In this document: positions 11,928-21,974 of the stretch, in pieces
How the letters are laid out: each line of letters starts with the position of its first letter
Position numbering within the stretch: the stretch's first letter is position 1
Position numbers and translations under genes: made by a program
Source of the DNA: Girardinichthys multiradiatus
Lineage: Eukaryota > Chordata > Actinopteri > Cyprinodontiformes > Goodeidae
DNA length: 64,000 bases
Direction: 5' to 3'
Assembly: GCF_021462225.1 (NCBI RefSeq)
Contig: NC_061812.1
Span: 42,019,363-42,083,362 of the forward strand
The notes under the pieces: model-generated
The model's input: only the letters and a program-made list of their open reading frames with translations
What the model was told of the DNA's origin: nothing
Database searches by the model: none

Positions 11928-12911
11928 TCAATACTTGGTCGGGAATCCTTTTGCAGAAATGACTGCTTCAATGCGGCGTGGCATGGAGGCAATCAGCCTG
12001 TGGCACTGCTGAGGTCTTATGGAGGCCCAGGATGCTTCGATAGCGGCCTTTAGCTCATCCAGAGTGTTGGGTCTTGAGTCTCTCAAAGTTCTCTTCACAA
12101 TATCCCACAGATTCTCTATGGGGTTCAGGTCAGGAGAGTTGGCAGGCCAATTGAGCACAGTGATACCATGGTCAGTAAACCATTTACCAGTGGTTTTGGC
12201 ACTGTGAGCAGGTGCCAGGTCGTGCTGAAAAATGAAATCTTCATCTCCATAAAGCTTTTCAGCAGATGGAAGCATGAAGTGCTCCAAAATCTCCTGATAG
12301 CTAGCTGCATTGACCCTGCCCTTGATAAAACACAATGGACCAACACCAGCAGCTGACACGGCACCACAGACCATCACTGACTGTGGGTACTTGACACTGG
12401 ACTTCTGGCATTTTGGCATTTCCTTCTCCCCAGTCTTCCTCCAGACTCTGGCACCTTGATTTCCGAATGACATGCAGAATTTGCTTTCATCCGAAAAAAG
12501 TACTTTGGACCACTGAGCAACAGTCCAGTGCTGCTTCTCTGTAGCCCAGGTCAGGCGCTTCTGCCGCTGTTTCTGGGGAATGCGGCACCTGTAGCCCATT
12601 TCCTGCACACGCCTGTGCACGGTGGCTCTGGATGTTTCTACTCCAGACTCAGTTCACTGCTTCCGCTGGTCCCCCAAGGTCTGGAATCGGCCCTTCTCCA
12701 CAATCTTCCTCAGGGTCCGGTCACCTCTTCTCGTTGTGCAGCGTTTTCTGCCACACTTTTTCCTTCCCACAGACTTCCCACTGAGGTGCCTTGATACAGC
12801 ACTCTGGGAACAGCCTATTCGTTCAGAAATTTCTTTCTGTGTCTTACCCTCTTGCTTGAGGGTGTCAATAGTGGCCTTCTGGACAGCAGTCAGGTCGGCA
12901 GTCTTACCCAT
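11928..12911 (-). pseudogene. Tc1-like DDE transposase with one premature stop
   Basis: From ATG at 12911 to the stop at 11928 there are 327 codons in a single frame, interrupted only by a TGA at 12656-12654. The N-terminus has paired-type helix-turn-helix segments (QEGKTQKEISERIGCSQSAV) and basic residues. Further on come the first catalytic Asp in FSDESKF, the second in QHDLAPAHS, and the third acid in SPDLNPIENLW, the D-D-34E arrangement of Tc1 transposases. Length is about usual for the family. The stop leaves a truncated 85-residue N-terminal product and an open 230-codon C-terminal frame from 12620. Confidence 0.93.
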
Positions 12912-13039
12912 GATTGGGGTTTTGAGTAATGAACCAGGCTGGGAGTTTTAAAGACCTCAGGAATCTTTTGCAGGTGTTTAGAGTTAACTCGTTGATTCAG
13001 ATGATTAGGTTCATAGCTCGTTTAGAGACCCTTTTAATG

Positions 13040-13239
13040 ATATGCTAATTTTGTGAGATAGGAATTTTGGGTTTTCATGAGCTGTATGCCAAAATCATCC
13101 GTATTAAGACAATAAAAGACCTGAAATATTTTAGTTAGTGTGCAATGAATCTAAAATATATGAATGTTAAATTTTCATCATGAAATTATGGAAAATAATT
13201 AACTTTATCACAATATGCTAATATTTTGAGAAGGACCTG
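13040..13239 (-). repeat. Tc1 element 2 right terminal inverted repeat
   Basis: Inverted copy of 11651-11850 and ends at the TA at 13240-13241. Confidence 0.95.
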
Positions 13240-13241
13240 TA

Positions 13242-15603
13242 TTCTTTTAATCTTTAAACCCTAAGAAATCAAACAAGGAGACTGGAGTTTGAGCCGACCA
13301 TCCTCTTACTGTTAAGAGGGCCTTTATTTCTTTTCTTTTCCTAAAATGAAGGATTTTACTTGTCTTGATTCCATTATAAAAATCCTAACCTTGGTACCAA
13401 AACAAAACTCTTCAACCCCAATCTGTTTTCCCCAGAGTAGAAATTTTGAGTATTATTGCATTTCAAAGCCACCAAATGACTGGAACTCATCATTGGCTGA
13501 GATCTATTTTAATAGGTAATTGGTCTACCTTTAATTAAATATTATAATTTTATGGACCCAAAATCTATGGCTTACAGGCTTCAGGAGTCCAGGAACCACA
13601 AGTTGAGTACTACTGCATTGAACAAGGGTGTTAACTTTCTGCAGAGATTGAAGGATTGGCTAAATATATTATTTCTGCTTGGACAATAATCAGATTTAAA
13701 ATTATTAGTTCACAGCTCCTAATTTACGGCAGATCATATTTGCTTCTAACACAGTTCATAAGAAGCTTCAGACAAACATTATGCTAAAAAGCCAAAAACA
13801 AAACAAACAAAAACCCAGATCTGTTTTAAAATAAAGAAAAAGCATGCTTAAAAATCTTGGTACTGTGGTGGAAAATAACTCCACGGTTCTGAAGGCCTTT
13901 TCATGCAGAGTCTTTTAGGAAACATGAGATTAGTTTAATTTTTGTGTGGTACAACTGTCCAATCAGATTCTTTCTAAATAACCCCATTTTTCATTCTCAT
14001 TTTAAAGGTTTGTTTTACCAAGGGAAATGTGTTTAACAAAACCAATTACTCTCAAAGTTTTTAGCTGGTTATATCTTAGAAAACAACAAGTGTTTTAAGA
14101 CTCCTATGCAACACAGAACTGATCAGGTTTCCTTTCCTTCCCCAAAGGGAGAAAAAGGAAACTGCAGAACCTAGCCTGTCATAGTTTTTGTCAGGACCTG
14201 ATATAAGCTACAGTGTAAATCAACACGCTGCATGAATCAGAAGAGGGAAGAAAACCCTAATATAACCTCTTCCCAGCAGCTGCTGTGAAAAACAATGGAT
14301 TTGTACCTTCCATAAGCGTCAGTTAGTACTTGCAGACAAAAACTGCACCAAACTGTAAGTACTGTGTCAAAGACTGTATGAAGACCATCTGCAGTAGAAC
14401 TAAGCCTGTTTTAATGAGGTCTCTACCCATTAGATTTATGGAATACAAACTCTGACAACAGAAAATAATACCTGAAGGAGAAACCCATCAGGTTTTACAC
14501 ATGTGCTGGGTTTTAAAAAATGTCCTTCATGAGATCTGTCCTGAGAATAACATAGAAGCACATGGTTACTGCTGAGTTTTGGAGATGTTGTAACTTCCTC
14601 TGCTTTTAATAACTATTAATAACTAGAATAATTGACCCTGAATATTCCACGATGAAAGAGAACTTGTTTCTCTAAAATAATTAACTGGAAAGTATCAAAT
14701 GAGCTAAGTTATCACCCTTTTAAAGATACGTTTCTAACCCTAAAATAATATTTTAACCCGCTATATCTGTCAACGTCAAGCAAGCATCCCATGAGCAGCG
14801 GTTAATAAGCGTTCTGCGTTGCAGAAAATAGGAAAAGATTTATGCAAATGTGTGTGTGTTTGTACGTTACCCCCATCAGTTTCTAAATCGCTCCAGAGTC
14901 AGACTGTCATGGCACACAGTCTTCTATCAGTCCAAAAAACAACCCAGGCCCTTCCCCGGTCTGTTGGTGAGACATTCCTTCAGCAACGTTTTAACTTTTG
15001 TTTTTAAAACTTATTTACACTTAAACTTCCACACTGTAAAAAACCAATGTTATCTTCCAAATTAAAGCACATTTAACACAATCATCCCCACTTTTTCCTT
15101 TCATTACATTATAAATCAGAGTATGAAGAAGGAGACACCCCTGATGCCTCAAGGTTCCGGAACCATTTTTTTTTACCCGTTCAGCGGCACGTCTGCTGTC
15201 TGGCTTTTCTCCTTTATGAAGTGTAGAAAATTGCTAAAAACCACCCACAAAACCCTGTGTTCTGCTTCATCCCATTGTTACCAATGAGAACCTCCCTGCA
15301 ATTCCTTTGCAGGGTAACCGGGCCCTCAGCTGATGTCCTCCCTCTTGCAACTCTGGAACCTAATTAATTAGTTAGGAGATAATGGTTAATGTGTAATAAA
15401 AATAATAATAATAATTTACATTATATCATACAGAGCAACTTCTCACCCAGATATATTTGAAGACAAATAGTTCGGATCCAATTAGCTAGAAGCCACAGGC
15501 GGGCACCCGGACTCCCCTCCCGTAATATGGAAGTGGACTGAGAACAACTCTCAGGCTGGCCAGGCGTCCGTGTCCCATCCAGCGGTCTCCTCTGGCACGT
15601 TAG
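13242..15603. other. ERV-B 5' interior without recognisable coding
   Basis: This is where gag should lie on the minus strand. I find only short frames and no late-domain, capsid or zinc-knuckle motif. Confidence 0.45.
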
Positions 15604-15621
15604 ATCCTGTTCGTGACGCTA
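15604..15621 (-). promoter_or_regulatory. PBS-like site of ERV-B
   Basis: Four bases inside the 5' LTR the minus strand reads TAGCGTCACGAACAGGAT. The position and GC-rich tRNA-tail look fit a primer binding site, but the expected leading TGG is TAG. The tRNA is not named. Confidence 0.4.
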
Positions 15622-15625
15622 AAAT

Positions 15626-16052
15626 TGTTGTGGAATTTTCTTATCAAAGTGGGTAGAAGTTGACTCATAACAAGAGAAAATCCGGACTTTTTCTTTATAA
15701 GTTTTATTCAAAGGCATTCAGCGTTTGAAGGACTCTGTCACTGAGGTTAGTCAGTGAAACAGAGCTCCGAACGCCATTTAGACACAGTATTTATACCAGA
15801 ACAAGACAGTGTTATCTCAACTTCAAAGAGTCTGTGTTTTATGACCCCAGACCCTTCTCGGGTTCAGAGGTGACAAGGTTACCTAGGAACAACCATCTAC
15901 TCTCCCCAAGGCATCACCCTAACAAATGGCCTTTAACCATTAAACTTCTAATAATGGCTTTTACAGCTTCCTCCACTAACACAGATGTTCACAGGAATAA
16001 GATAAAAAAGGTCATACACTGTGGAATGCTTACTGCAAGAATTTCCATCACA
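15626..16052 (-). repeat. ERV-B 5' LTR
   Basis: 427 bp, differing from the left LTR by about eight substitutions and one T insertion. It carries the TATAAATA box (complement of 15788-15795) and AATAAA (complement of 15703-15708). Confidence 0.9.
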
Positions 16053-16056
16053 GGAA

Positions 16057-16842
16057 CTTAACTTGCGTTTTCATGTCAGATTAGACGAATTTGACCATGT
16101 TCTATTTGCAACATCTTCTAACATGAAATGTTTTGGTTGTGGTCAGGAAGGTCACATTGTAAAAATGTGTCCTAACAGGGTCGGGTCGGCCCCGCCGAGT
16201 TCAGTGAAGCAGCAGTCCGCTGCTGCTAAGCAGGTGGGGGACCCTCCTAGTGAGGCTGCTGCGGGGAAGCCCGCTGCCGTTTCGGAGGAGCCCGCGGTGG
16301 TGGCTGAAGAGCTCGCTGCAGAGGAGCCGGCGGAAGGTATTGTTGAGGCGTCTGTAGTGGACAGTGAGACAATTTTGAGTTTCAGTTTATGTGTGGGAAA
16401 AGATGGGAGCACGGTGTTGTGTGGTGATGGGGTGAATGGCGGTGAGGGTGAAAGTGAAGTGGGGGATAGAGACAGTGTGCAGGGAGAGCAGGAGAGGGTG
16501 AGGGGTGATGAGGAGTATTTAGTGTGTGGAGATAATGGAGGGAAAGGAGAGGAGGAGGGAGATGGTCGGAATGATAGAAAGAACAGTGTAGAGATGGTGT
16601 TGGGAGCTGGGGTGGAGGGAGAGACAGGTGAAGCACAGGAGGTGATGGAGCTGGAGGCTTCTGCCCCGATGAAGAGGCGAAGCAAAAGAAAGAATGTGGT
16701 AGCTGCTATGCAAGCCGGCAAGCAGGTCAGCAAGCTGGCTGCAGAGAGGAAGGAGGTGTCGGACAGCAGCGACACTGAGAGCTGGTTCTCTGACACCAGT
16801 GAAATATCTGTGTCTCAAACTAGTACCAAAGAACCTAGATGA
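16057..16842 (+). pseudogene. Tx1 LINE ORF1, 3' half with CCHC knuckle
   Basis: Continues ORF1 in frame after the retroelement: LNLRFHVRLDEFDHVLFA, then the CCHC zinc knuckle CFGCGQEGHIVKMC (16129-16170), with the C-x2-C-x4-H-x4-C spacing of gag and LINE ORF1 proteins. A Glu/Gly/Ala-rich, low-complexity tail of over 200 residues follows, with a short basic stretch (KRRSKRKN). It ends at TGA 16840-16842, right at the junction with the antisense DIRS-group fragment, so the final residues may come from the junction. The role would be RNA binding in the LINE ribonucleoprotein. Confidence 0.8.
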
Positions 16843-17965
16843 GGAGACGGAACCAGAAACTGAGATCTGAGCGGCAACTGTCATCTAAAGTCACAGAATC
16901 AAGCAGGGAGTGGACGGAGTTACCGAGGTCTAGCAAACGGGAAATAAATGAACATCCCTGGGGAATGATGTGCATGGCGAAAATGAGGTGGCCTAAGAGA
17001 GACAGAAGTTGCCGCTTGGAAACGACAACAGAGGAGACGTGAGACTGGGACACTTCCCGAATGCGAGACAGCTTATCCTCGGGCAGAGAGGCTACCATCT
17101 CTTCCGAATCCAGCAGAATGCCGAGGAACTCGAGCCTTTTTGCCGGGCCCAGCGTCTTCTCGGCAGACAGAGGAATGGCAACCTGCTGAAATAACTTAGG
17201 GAGAGAGGGGCCGGGGGAGGATGAGGGGGAGTCAATGACAAGGAAGTCATCTAAGAGGTGCAGAACGGAGGGGATCCTAACTATATTAAGGAGGATCCAG
17301 CAGAGAGCCTCGGATAACTTGTTAAATAAAGAGGGACTGCTCCTGCAACCGAATGTGAGCCTGACAGCAAAATAAAAACGACAATCCCATTTAACGCCTA
17401 ACAGGTGCCACTGAGAGAGATGAACCGGCATGATTTTAAATGCGTCTGTGGCGTTGGCTTTAGCGAGCCAAGCACCACGCACCGCAGCCTTAATAATCGC
17501 GATGGCATGATCAACTGTAGCATAACAGAGGGAAAAAAGGGGTTTTGAGATGATAGAATTAATGCTGGAATGAGGGGCTGAGAGATCAATAATGAGTCGT
17601 TTCTTCCCTGAGTAACCAGGGGGGGGGGACTTAAACGGGCCCATCATGTAGCCTTTTGAAGTTTCTTTAAGAAGAAGTTGAGTCACGATTTCGGGTTCTA
17701 GCTGAGTTGATTGAAGGTTATGGCAGACGAGAATAGGAGTAAAAGAGGGGAAAACGCCTATGAAAAAACCTTGAGAGAGTCCAGATATAAGGAAATCAGT
17801 GAATGAGCGATCTGGGTGGGATTGTAGGAGGAGGGCCAACTCAGAAACATTAACAGTAGTCGAGAGGTAACATGAAATCAATTTTTGAATCCCCAATAGG
17901 TCCTGGGAAGTGATGAGCAGCGAGGACCGATGAATTTGGGATGAGCGTCCCTGCAGAAACTGCAA
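16838..17965 (-). pseudogene. DIRS-group reverse transcriptase, truncated
   Basis: A 376-codon minus-strand frame encodes an RT of the tyrosine-recombinase retrotransposon type (DIRS/Ngaro). The motifs seen are GKKRLIIDLSAPHSSINSII, a block with ATDAFK, and the catalytic LLDDFLVID in place of YXDD. The C-terminal IIPQGCSFISRLLDL and CRSDLSFW segments lead into RNase H in this group. The frame ends abruptly at the junction with Tx1 ORF1, and RNase H, methylase and tyrosine recombinase are absent. DIRS group is confident; DIRS versus Ngaro is not decided. Confidence 0.85.
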
Positions 17966-18622
17966 ATGTGAAGAAAATTACAAGGGGAGAATGAGCAGAT
18001 ACCTTCATTAAAATTGTTACATAATGGATGATTATTAATGACCTCGATTTTCCTTCCTCGGCGATCCAGAAGCTGGGGGCCGGATGAGAGGAGCGGTGGA
18101 GGGCGAAAGGGGGCATTGGAGGAGAAGGGGAGAGAAGGGCAGAGGGAGCTCTGATGACCGAGCATGCCACAGGAAAACAGGCGGAGGCTTGAGTGAGCAT
18201 AATGAGAATTTCTGTGTCCAAGACGGACCAATCTAGGCAAATACCAGACCGTGCGAGAGTGGAGGCAGCTTTGGAGGCAAAGGTTTTATGGTACTGGTAA
18301 AAGAGGGTGCGACCGTAAGAGAGATGAAGGTCTGTGATCAGGGAAAGATGAGCGTCGAACTTGACTCGGCGGTTAGGGTAAACAGAACAAATAGTGTCTC
18401 TGAAAATACTGAAGACAGCTACAAACTCACCGAAGGAAAGATCCTTGGACAGGCGAGGGTCAGCAGATTTAAATATAGCCGTGAAACCTGCTGAAGAGGC
18501 AATTTTATGGTCAACTTCAGGGGAAGGCATGATTAGGGAAACTAAGTTAATATATTGCCCTTGCAGGATCTTGGAGCGCAGCCGGGGTGACACGTTGGCG
18601 TGCTTGGGAACATAAGATCTAC
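17850..18622 (-). pseudogene. DIRS-group ORF1, downstream exon/half
   Basis: The minus-strand frame from 18622 reads RSYVPKHANVSPRLRSKI, then LVSLIMPSPEVDHK, then DPRLSKDLSFGEFVAVFSIF, characteristic of the gag-like ORF1 of fish DIRS/Ngaro elements. A CCCH-type zinc-finger segment (CNNFNEGICSFSPCNFLH) is present near 18020 but in a different frame, so there is a frameshift at about 18100. It overlaps the RT frame at its end, as usual in the group. Confidence 0.75.
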
Positions 18623-18711
18623 CTGAATATATAAAGAAAAAACGTGAAAACTGTCGCCCAGACAGCTAAAACAAAGGGAGCAATAAATAGAAAAGGAAAA
18701 ATACATCTCAC
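18623..18711 (-). other. Candidate 89-bp intron in DIRS-group ORF1
   Basis: On the minus strand, CTAG|GTGAGA at 18712/18711 and ATATTCAG|GTAGAT at 18623/18622 are good donor and acceptor sites. Removing the 89 bp joins two ORF1 frames exactly (..SSL-G-RSYVPKH..), whereas reading through adds residues unlike the family and ends in a mismatched frame. The acceptor is preceded by a T-rich tract. Short spliced introns are, to my recollection, known in some DIRS-group elements. Confidence 0.6.
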
Positions 18712-19540
18712 CTAGAGATGAGCCTGGCCGGGCTTCAGCTAGAGTAAAACCTGAAGGGAGGGGCTGAGGAACAGCCAGAGTACCCGGAAGACCAGCAGGG
18801 GCAGACAGCGCTGACGTGGCAGACATGGCAGCAGTGGAGGAGAAGCTTTGAAGATACTGAGTGAGTGAGGAGATTGAACCCTGAAGAGCGTTGATGGAAT
18901 CGAAGAAGGCTGGAGGTATCAGTTGGGAAGAAGGAGACGGAACGGCTTGAGGCGAGAGGATGGTGGAAGGGCCCGCTACTGGGGAGGGCGGACCAGGAGT
19001 GGCAGCGGGAACCGAGAAGGACGCTTAGCTGGAGGATGAGCGGACTTCCTGAGACGCTTTCTAGAAGAGGCAGGAAGTGGTGAGGGTGGAGGTGGAGGCG
19101 AAGGAGAGCCATGACATGGAAGGAGTGCGGCAAGCTGAGCCAGCTGAGAGGTATCCAAGTCGGAACCTGGGCAGATACCGGCTTCTTGGAGCTGCGAGGT
19201 AGGAGAAGGAGGAGGATGGCAAGAGGCCAAACGGAGACTCCTGCGGGTTGGAGTAGAATAGTGAGGGCAAGGACCCGCATCAGGGAGATGAGCGGGACCA
19301 GAAAGAGCATCAGACTCGTAGTCGGACATCATAACAGCTGATGAGCTCAGCTGACAAGCGAAGATGAACACGGCAGAAGGTCCTTTAAAAGCAAGGCGTC
19401 AGAAGGTGATTGGATGGAGAATCAGACGGACAGGATGCTGATTGGAAGGCCGGGAGACGCACGGAAGAGTCATTAGAAGGTGGAGGCAGTGAAGGTGAGT
19501 CTTTCATTCAGAATTTTCGTCAAAACTCCATTTTAATCTG
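18712..19540 (-). pseudogene. DIRS-group ORF1, N-terminal part and 5' leader
   Basis: ATGs at 19332 and 19329 open a frame with an acidic start (MSDYESDALS) and a Pro/Ser-rich, basic region ending at 18976. The family frame continues downstream in another register (..INALQGSISSLTQYLQ.. to ..AEARPGSSL), so there is at least one frameshift near 18980-19050. The 5' boundary with Tx1 is not sharp and is placed by eye near 19540; no terminal repeats were found. Confidence 0.6.
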
Positions 19541-19599
19541 AAAAGACTCACAAAGAGAGGGATGGCAATTGATGATGAGAAATTACATGGTTATTTCTT

Positions 19600-20871
19600 T
19601 GGCGCTCGGACCTGGGAGGAAGACATGAATGCTGAGAATGACATGAATACAATCAGAAATGATAAACCTTTTTTGGAACGGTCTACATTGGGTACCACAG
19701 TCTGTCTTGTTCTTATCAAGAGAGGAGAGGGGCCAGGGCCTTGTCCACCTGGCCAGCAGAACAGCTACTTTTCGTTTACAGTTCCTTCAGAAGTTCCTGA
19801 CAGGATCCGCTGTGTGGAAGGACAAAGACAGCTGCATTCTTAGACGAGCTAATTTTTTGGGGCTGGATGCTGCTCTGTTTTTAACTGATGTTAGTCTTTT
19901 AAAGTTAAAAGGGTTGCCTCAGTTTTATTGGTGTGTGTGTTTTTAAATCGTGTGCTTTTTTTAAACTGCACAGGTCGCAAACACATAATTCTCTGCATTG
20001 GCTTTTAGAAGAACCATTAGTGTGTGGAGCAAGAATGGATGTCCATGACAGCACCGTACCGGGCCTTGCTCAGGCGTTGTCCAGGTGCGGGACGGTGACC
20101 CTGCGGTGACTGGTACAGGTGGCTGGAACAGACCTTTCTAACGTCCAGGAAGTTGGCTCGCTGATTGGGATCCGGTCTGCCAGACTGGTGCGGCGCTTCC
20201 TGGAGCAGACGAAAGAACAGATGATAGCTGGGGAAAGGCGGCTCCTGCAGCTACACGTTACAGAAAAGTGCCTGCCTGACCCGAATGTCCCGTTCCTGAA
20301 CATGTTCCTGGATCCAGATTTTGAGGAAGACAGTGGTCCTCTCCTGCAAAGTATGGACTCAGGGATGGATTTATGTAAAACAGGTCCAAAATTACTGTAC
20401 AAATACTATACAAAAATTCTGAATAGGAGAACGCTCCATAAAAGGGCAGTCAGTGTGTGGAGTGACAAACTCAGAGGACAAAAACCTCAGTGGAGGACTC
20501 TATACAAGCCTCCAATAAAAAAACGGACTGGTGATCTTCAGTGGAGGATACTTCATGGCGCTATCGCATCAAACTCGTTTTTATCGGTTATCAGTCCTGG
20601 GGTCTTAAATGAGTGTCCTTTTTGCAAGTTGTCCGGGAGTGTGTTTCATGTTTTTATGGGTTGTGTACGGTTGACTAGTTTTGTATTTTTTTTAACGATA
20701 ATTTTTAGCCTCTTTGGAGTGGTTTTTACCAATTCCATTTTTATCAACGGTGTGCATTACAGTAGAGCCACTAGTTTAAAATCCCGGACTTTAAATGTTT
20801 TAATTGCAGAAGCAAAAATGGCTATTTATTTGACTCGGAGGGATAAAAATGCAGGATGGATCTCAAATTGA
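19600..20871 (+). pseudogene. Tx1 LINE ORF2, C-terminal part
   Basis: Starts with NLFWNGLHWVPQSV and GQGLVHLASRTATFRLQFLQ (frame 19659-19946), the post-RT connection of Tx1/L1 ORF2. After stops and frame changes it continues as a 250-codon frame (20119-20871). That frame contains KPQWRTLYKPPIKKRTGDLQ, LQWRILHGAIASNSFLSVI and the zf-RVT knuckle CPFCKLSGSVFHVFMGC (C-x2-C-x7-H-x4-C). The endonuclease and catalytic RT, which should precede, are missing. Confidence 0.85.
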
Positions 20872-21127
20872 TGCCGTGGCTCTGTGGAAATATAACATCA
20901 AGGCCAGGTTGAGATTGGAGTTTTGTTTCCACAGAGCCACAGGGGATTTGAAGGGTTTTTAAAAATGTGGGGTTTTCAAAGTGTTTTATGCACCATTTCT
21001 GATCGGCAAGAACTAAAATATAACAAACTGTTAATGTAAATACTTATTGTTTTTTAGTCCTAATTATGTAAAAGTTTATTGTTAAATTGTTGAGCAATAA
21101 ATGTTTTGCTAAAAATAAAAAAAAATC
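20872..21127 (+). other. Tx1 LINE 3' UTR with polyadenylation signal
   Basis: After the ORF2 stop, 250 bp lead to AATAAA (21096-21101) and an A-rich end that touches the TTC repeat. A short inverted repeat flanks the stop (CCGTGGCTCTGTGGAAA at 20874-20890 and TTTCCACAGAGCCACAGG at 20926-20943), able to form a hairpin in the LINE RNA. Confidence 0.65.
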
Positions 21128-21169
21128 TTCTTCTTCTTCTTCTTCTTCTTCTTATTATTATTATTATTA
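21128..21169. repeat. (TTC)8(TTA)6 microsatellite at Tx1 3' junction
   Basis: Eight TTC units followed by six TTA units form the boundary between the A-rich tail of Tx1 and the remainder of LTR-C. Confidence 0.85.
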
Positions 21170-21974
21170 TGATAGTCCTTTGTCTCCCTGGATTCTCTTG
21201 TTTAGTTTCTCATTTAGTATCTCTGTGTTTTATTATGTTAGGTTCCTGTTCTCTCTTCTACAGTAGTTTAGTTCCTCGGTTTAGTTACTATAGTTCCAGC
21301 CTCCCTGTTAGGTCAGCTTTAGTTGTTGTTTACATCTTGGTTTACTTTTATTCTAGTCCTCGTTTCCTCTGCTTTATCCTCGTTTTGTTCTATCACTGTT
21401 GGTTTAGGTTTGTTTACTTTTGTAGTCGGGGTTTCCTTATGGTTTCTATTTTGCTAAGTCCTTAGATCTTAGGTTGTTGTATTCCCTCCAGTTTCTCAGT
21501 CTCGTTTAGATCATGTTTATTCTTGATTCTATGCTTTATTTATCTTGGTCTATAGTTTTGTTTAGGTCTGCTCATTGTCTTGTTAATTAGTCCCTTTCCT
21601 CATGTTTTAGTATTCGTATTAGGTTCACTTGCTCCTTCTGCCTCCCTACTTCCATGTCACACCTGTTCCGTTTCTTTGATTACCTGCCCTTTGTTACCCT
21701 CTCAGTTCTCTCTGTATATTAGTTGGTCTGTGTTCTTAGTTCCTCGCTTGTTCCTTCCGTTCACCACTCCGTTCACAACCTCTGATTAAGTTCAGTTTTT
21801 GCTACGTTCCTGCAGTGAATACTCAAGTGAGTTTTGGATTAGTCTCATACTCATACTTGCAGTGATTTTGCTATGTTTTTGCAAAGCTTGGAAACCTTGA
21901 ATAAAGACTTTTACAACATGCTTCTGCCAAGCTCTTGTCTGCGCTTTGGTCAACCTAAACCTCAGAACGCGACA
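21170..21974 (+). repeat. LTR-C, right part
   Basis: T-rich LTR text in the same style as 55633-56334, with AATAAA near 21899, ending ..CGCGACA at 21974 and followed by the target duplicate GAACT. Confidence 0.7.

Larger units (their letters stand above)
11651..13239 (-). mobile_element. Tc1-like element 2, nearly intact, inside ERV-B
   Basis: A 1589-bp element flanked by TA on both sides (11649-11650, 13240-13241). The terminal inverted repeats are about 200 bp (11651-11850 and 13040-13239) and differ at about three positions by eye. The minus strand encodes a Tc1-family DDE transposase. The near-identity of the repeats and the almost intact gene mark a recent insertion, younger than ERV-B. 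Confidence 0.95.
7060..16052 (-). mobile_element. ERV-B: 9-kb LTR retroelement in Tx1 ORF1
   Basis: Two long terminal repeats (7060-7485 and 15626-16052) bound the element and a 4-bp target duplication GGAA flanks it (7056-7059, 16053-16056). Orientation is minus: a polypurine tract sits inside the left LTR (7486-7497), and a PBS-like stretch sits inside the right LTR. Coding remnants are an integrase C-terminus (about 8960-9585) and a possible envelope N-terminus (8066-8365). Gag, protease and RT are not recognisable, although the interior between 9600 and 15600, minus the Tc1 insertion, is 4.4 kb long. The integrase resembles the gammaretrovirus-like type. By-eye comparison of the LTRs gave about eight substitutions and one indel. 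Confidence 0.9.
6393..21127 (+). mobile_element. Tx1-clade LINE (microsatellite-flanked), with nested insertions
   Basis: The outer frame of a non-LTR retrotransposon: a 5' region of about 210 bp, ORF1 in two parts (6607-7059 and 16057-16842), the C-terminal part of ORF2 (about 19600-20871), and a 3' end with AATAAA at 21096-21101 and an A-rich tail. ORF1 with a CCHC knuckle and the ORF2 C-terminal zinc motif fit the Tx1 branch of L1. It is interrupted by an LTR retroelement (7060-16052), and its ORF2 front (endonuclease and most of the RT) is absent, an antisense DIRS-group fragment occupying that place. Both ends abut TTC repeats. The element is dead. Confidence 0.75.

Noticed and set aside
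16152..16796. 214-codon minus-strand frame opposite Tx1 ORF1
   Set aside because: Ser/Pro-rich shadow of the Glu/Gly-rich ORF1 tail; the sense frame has the CCHC knuckle.
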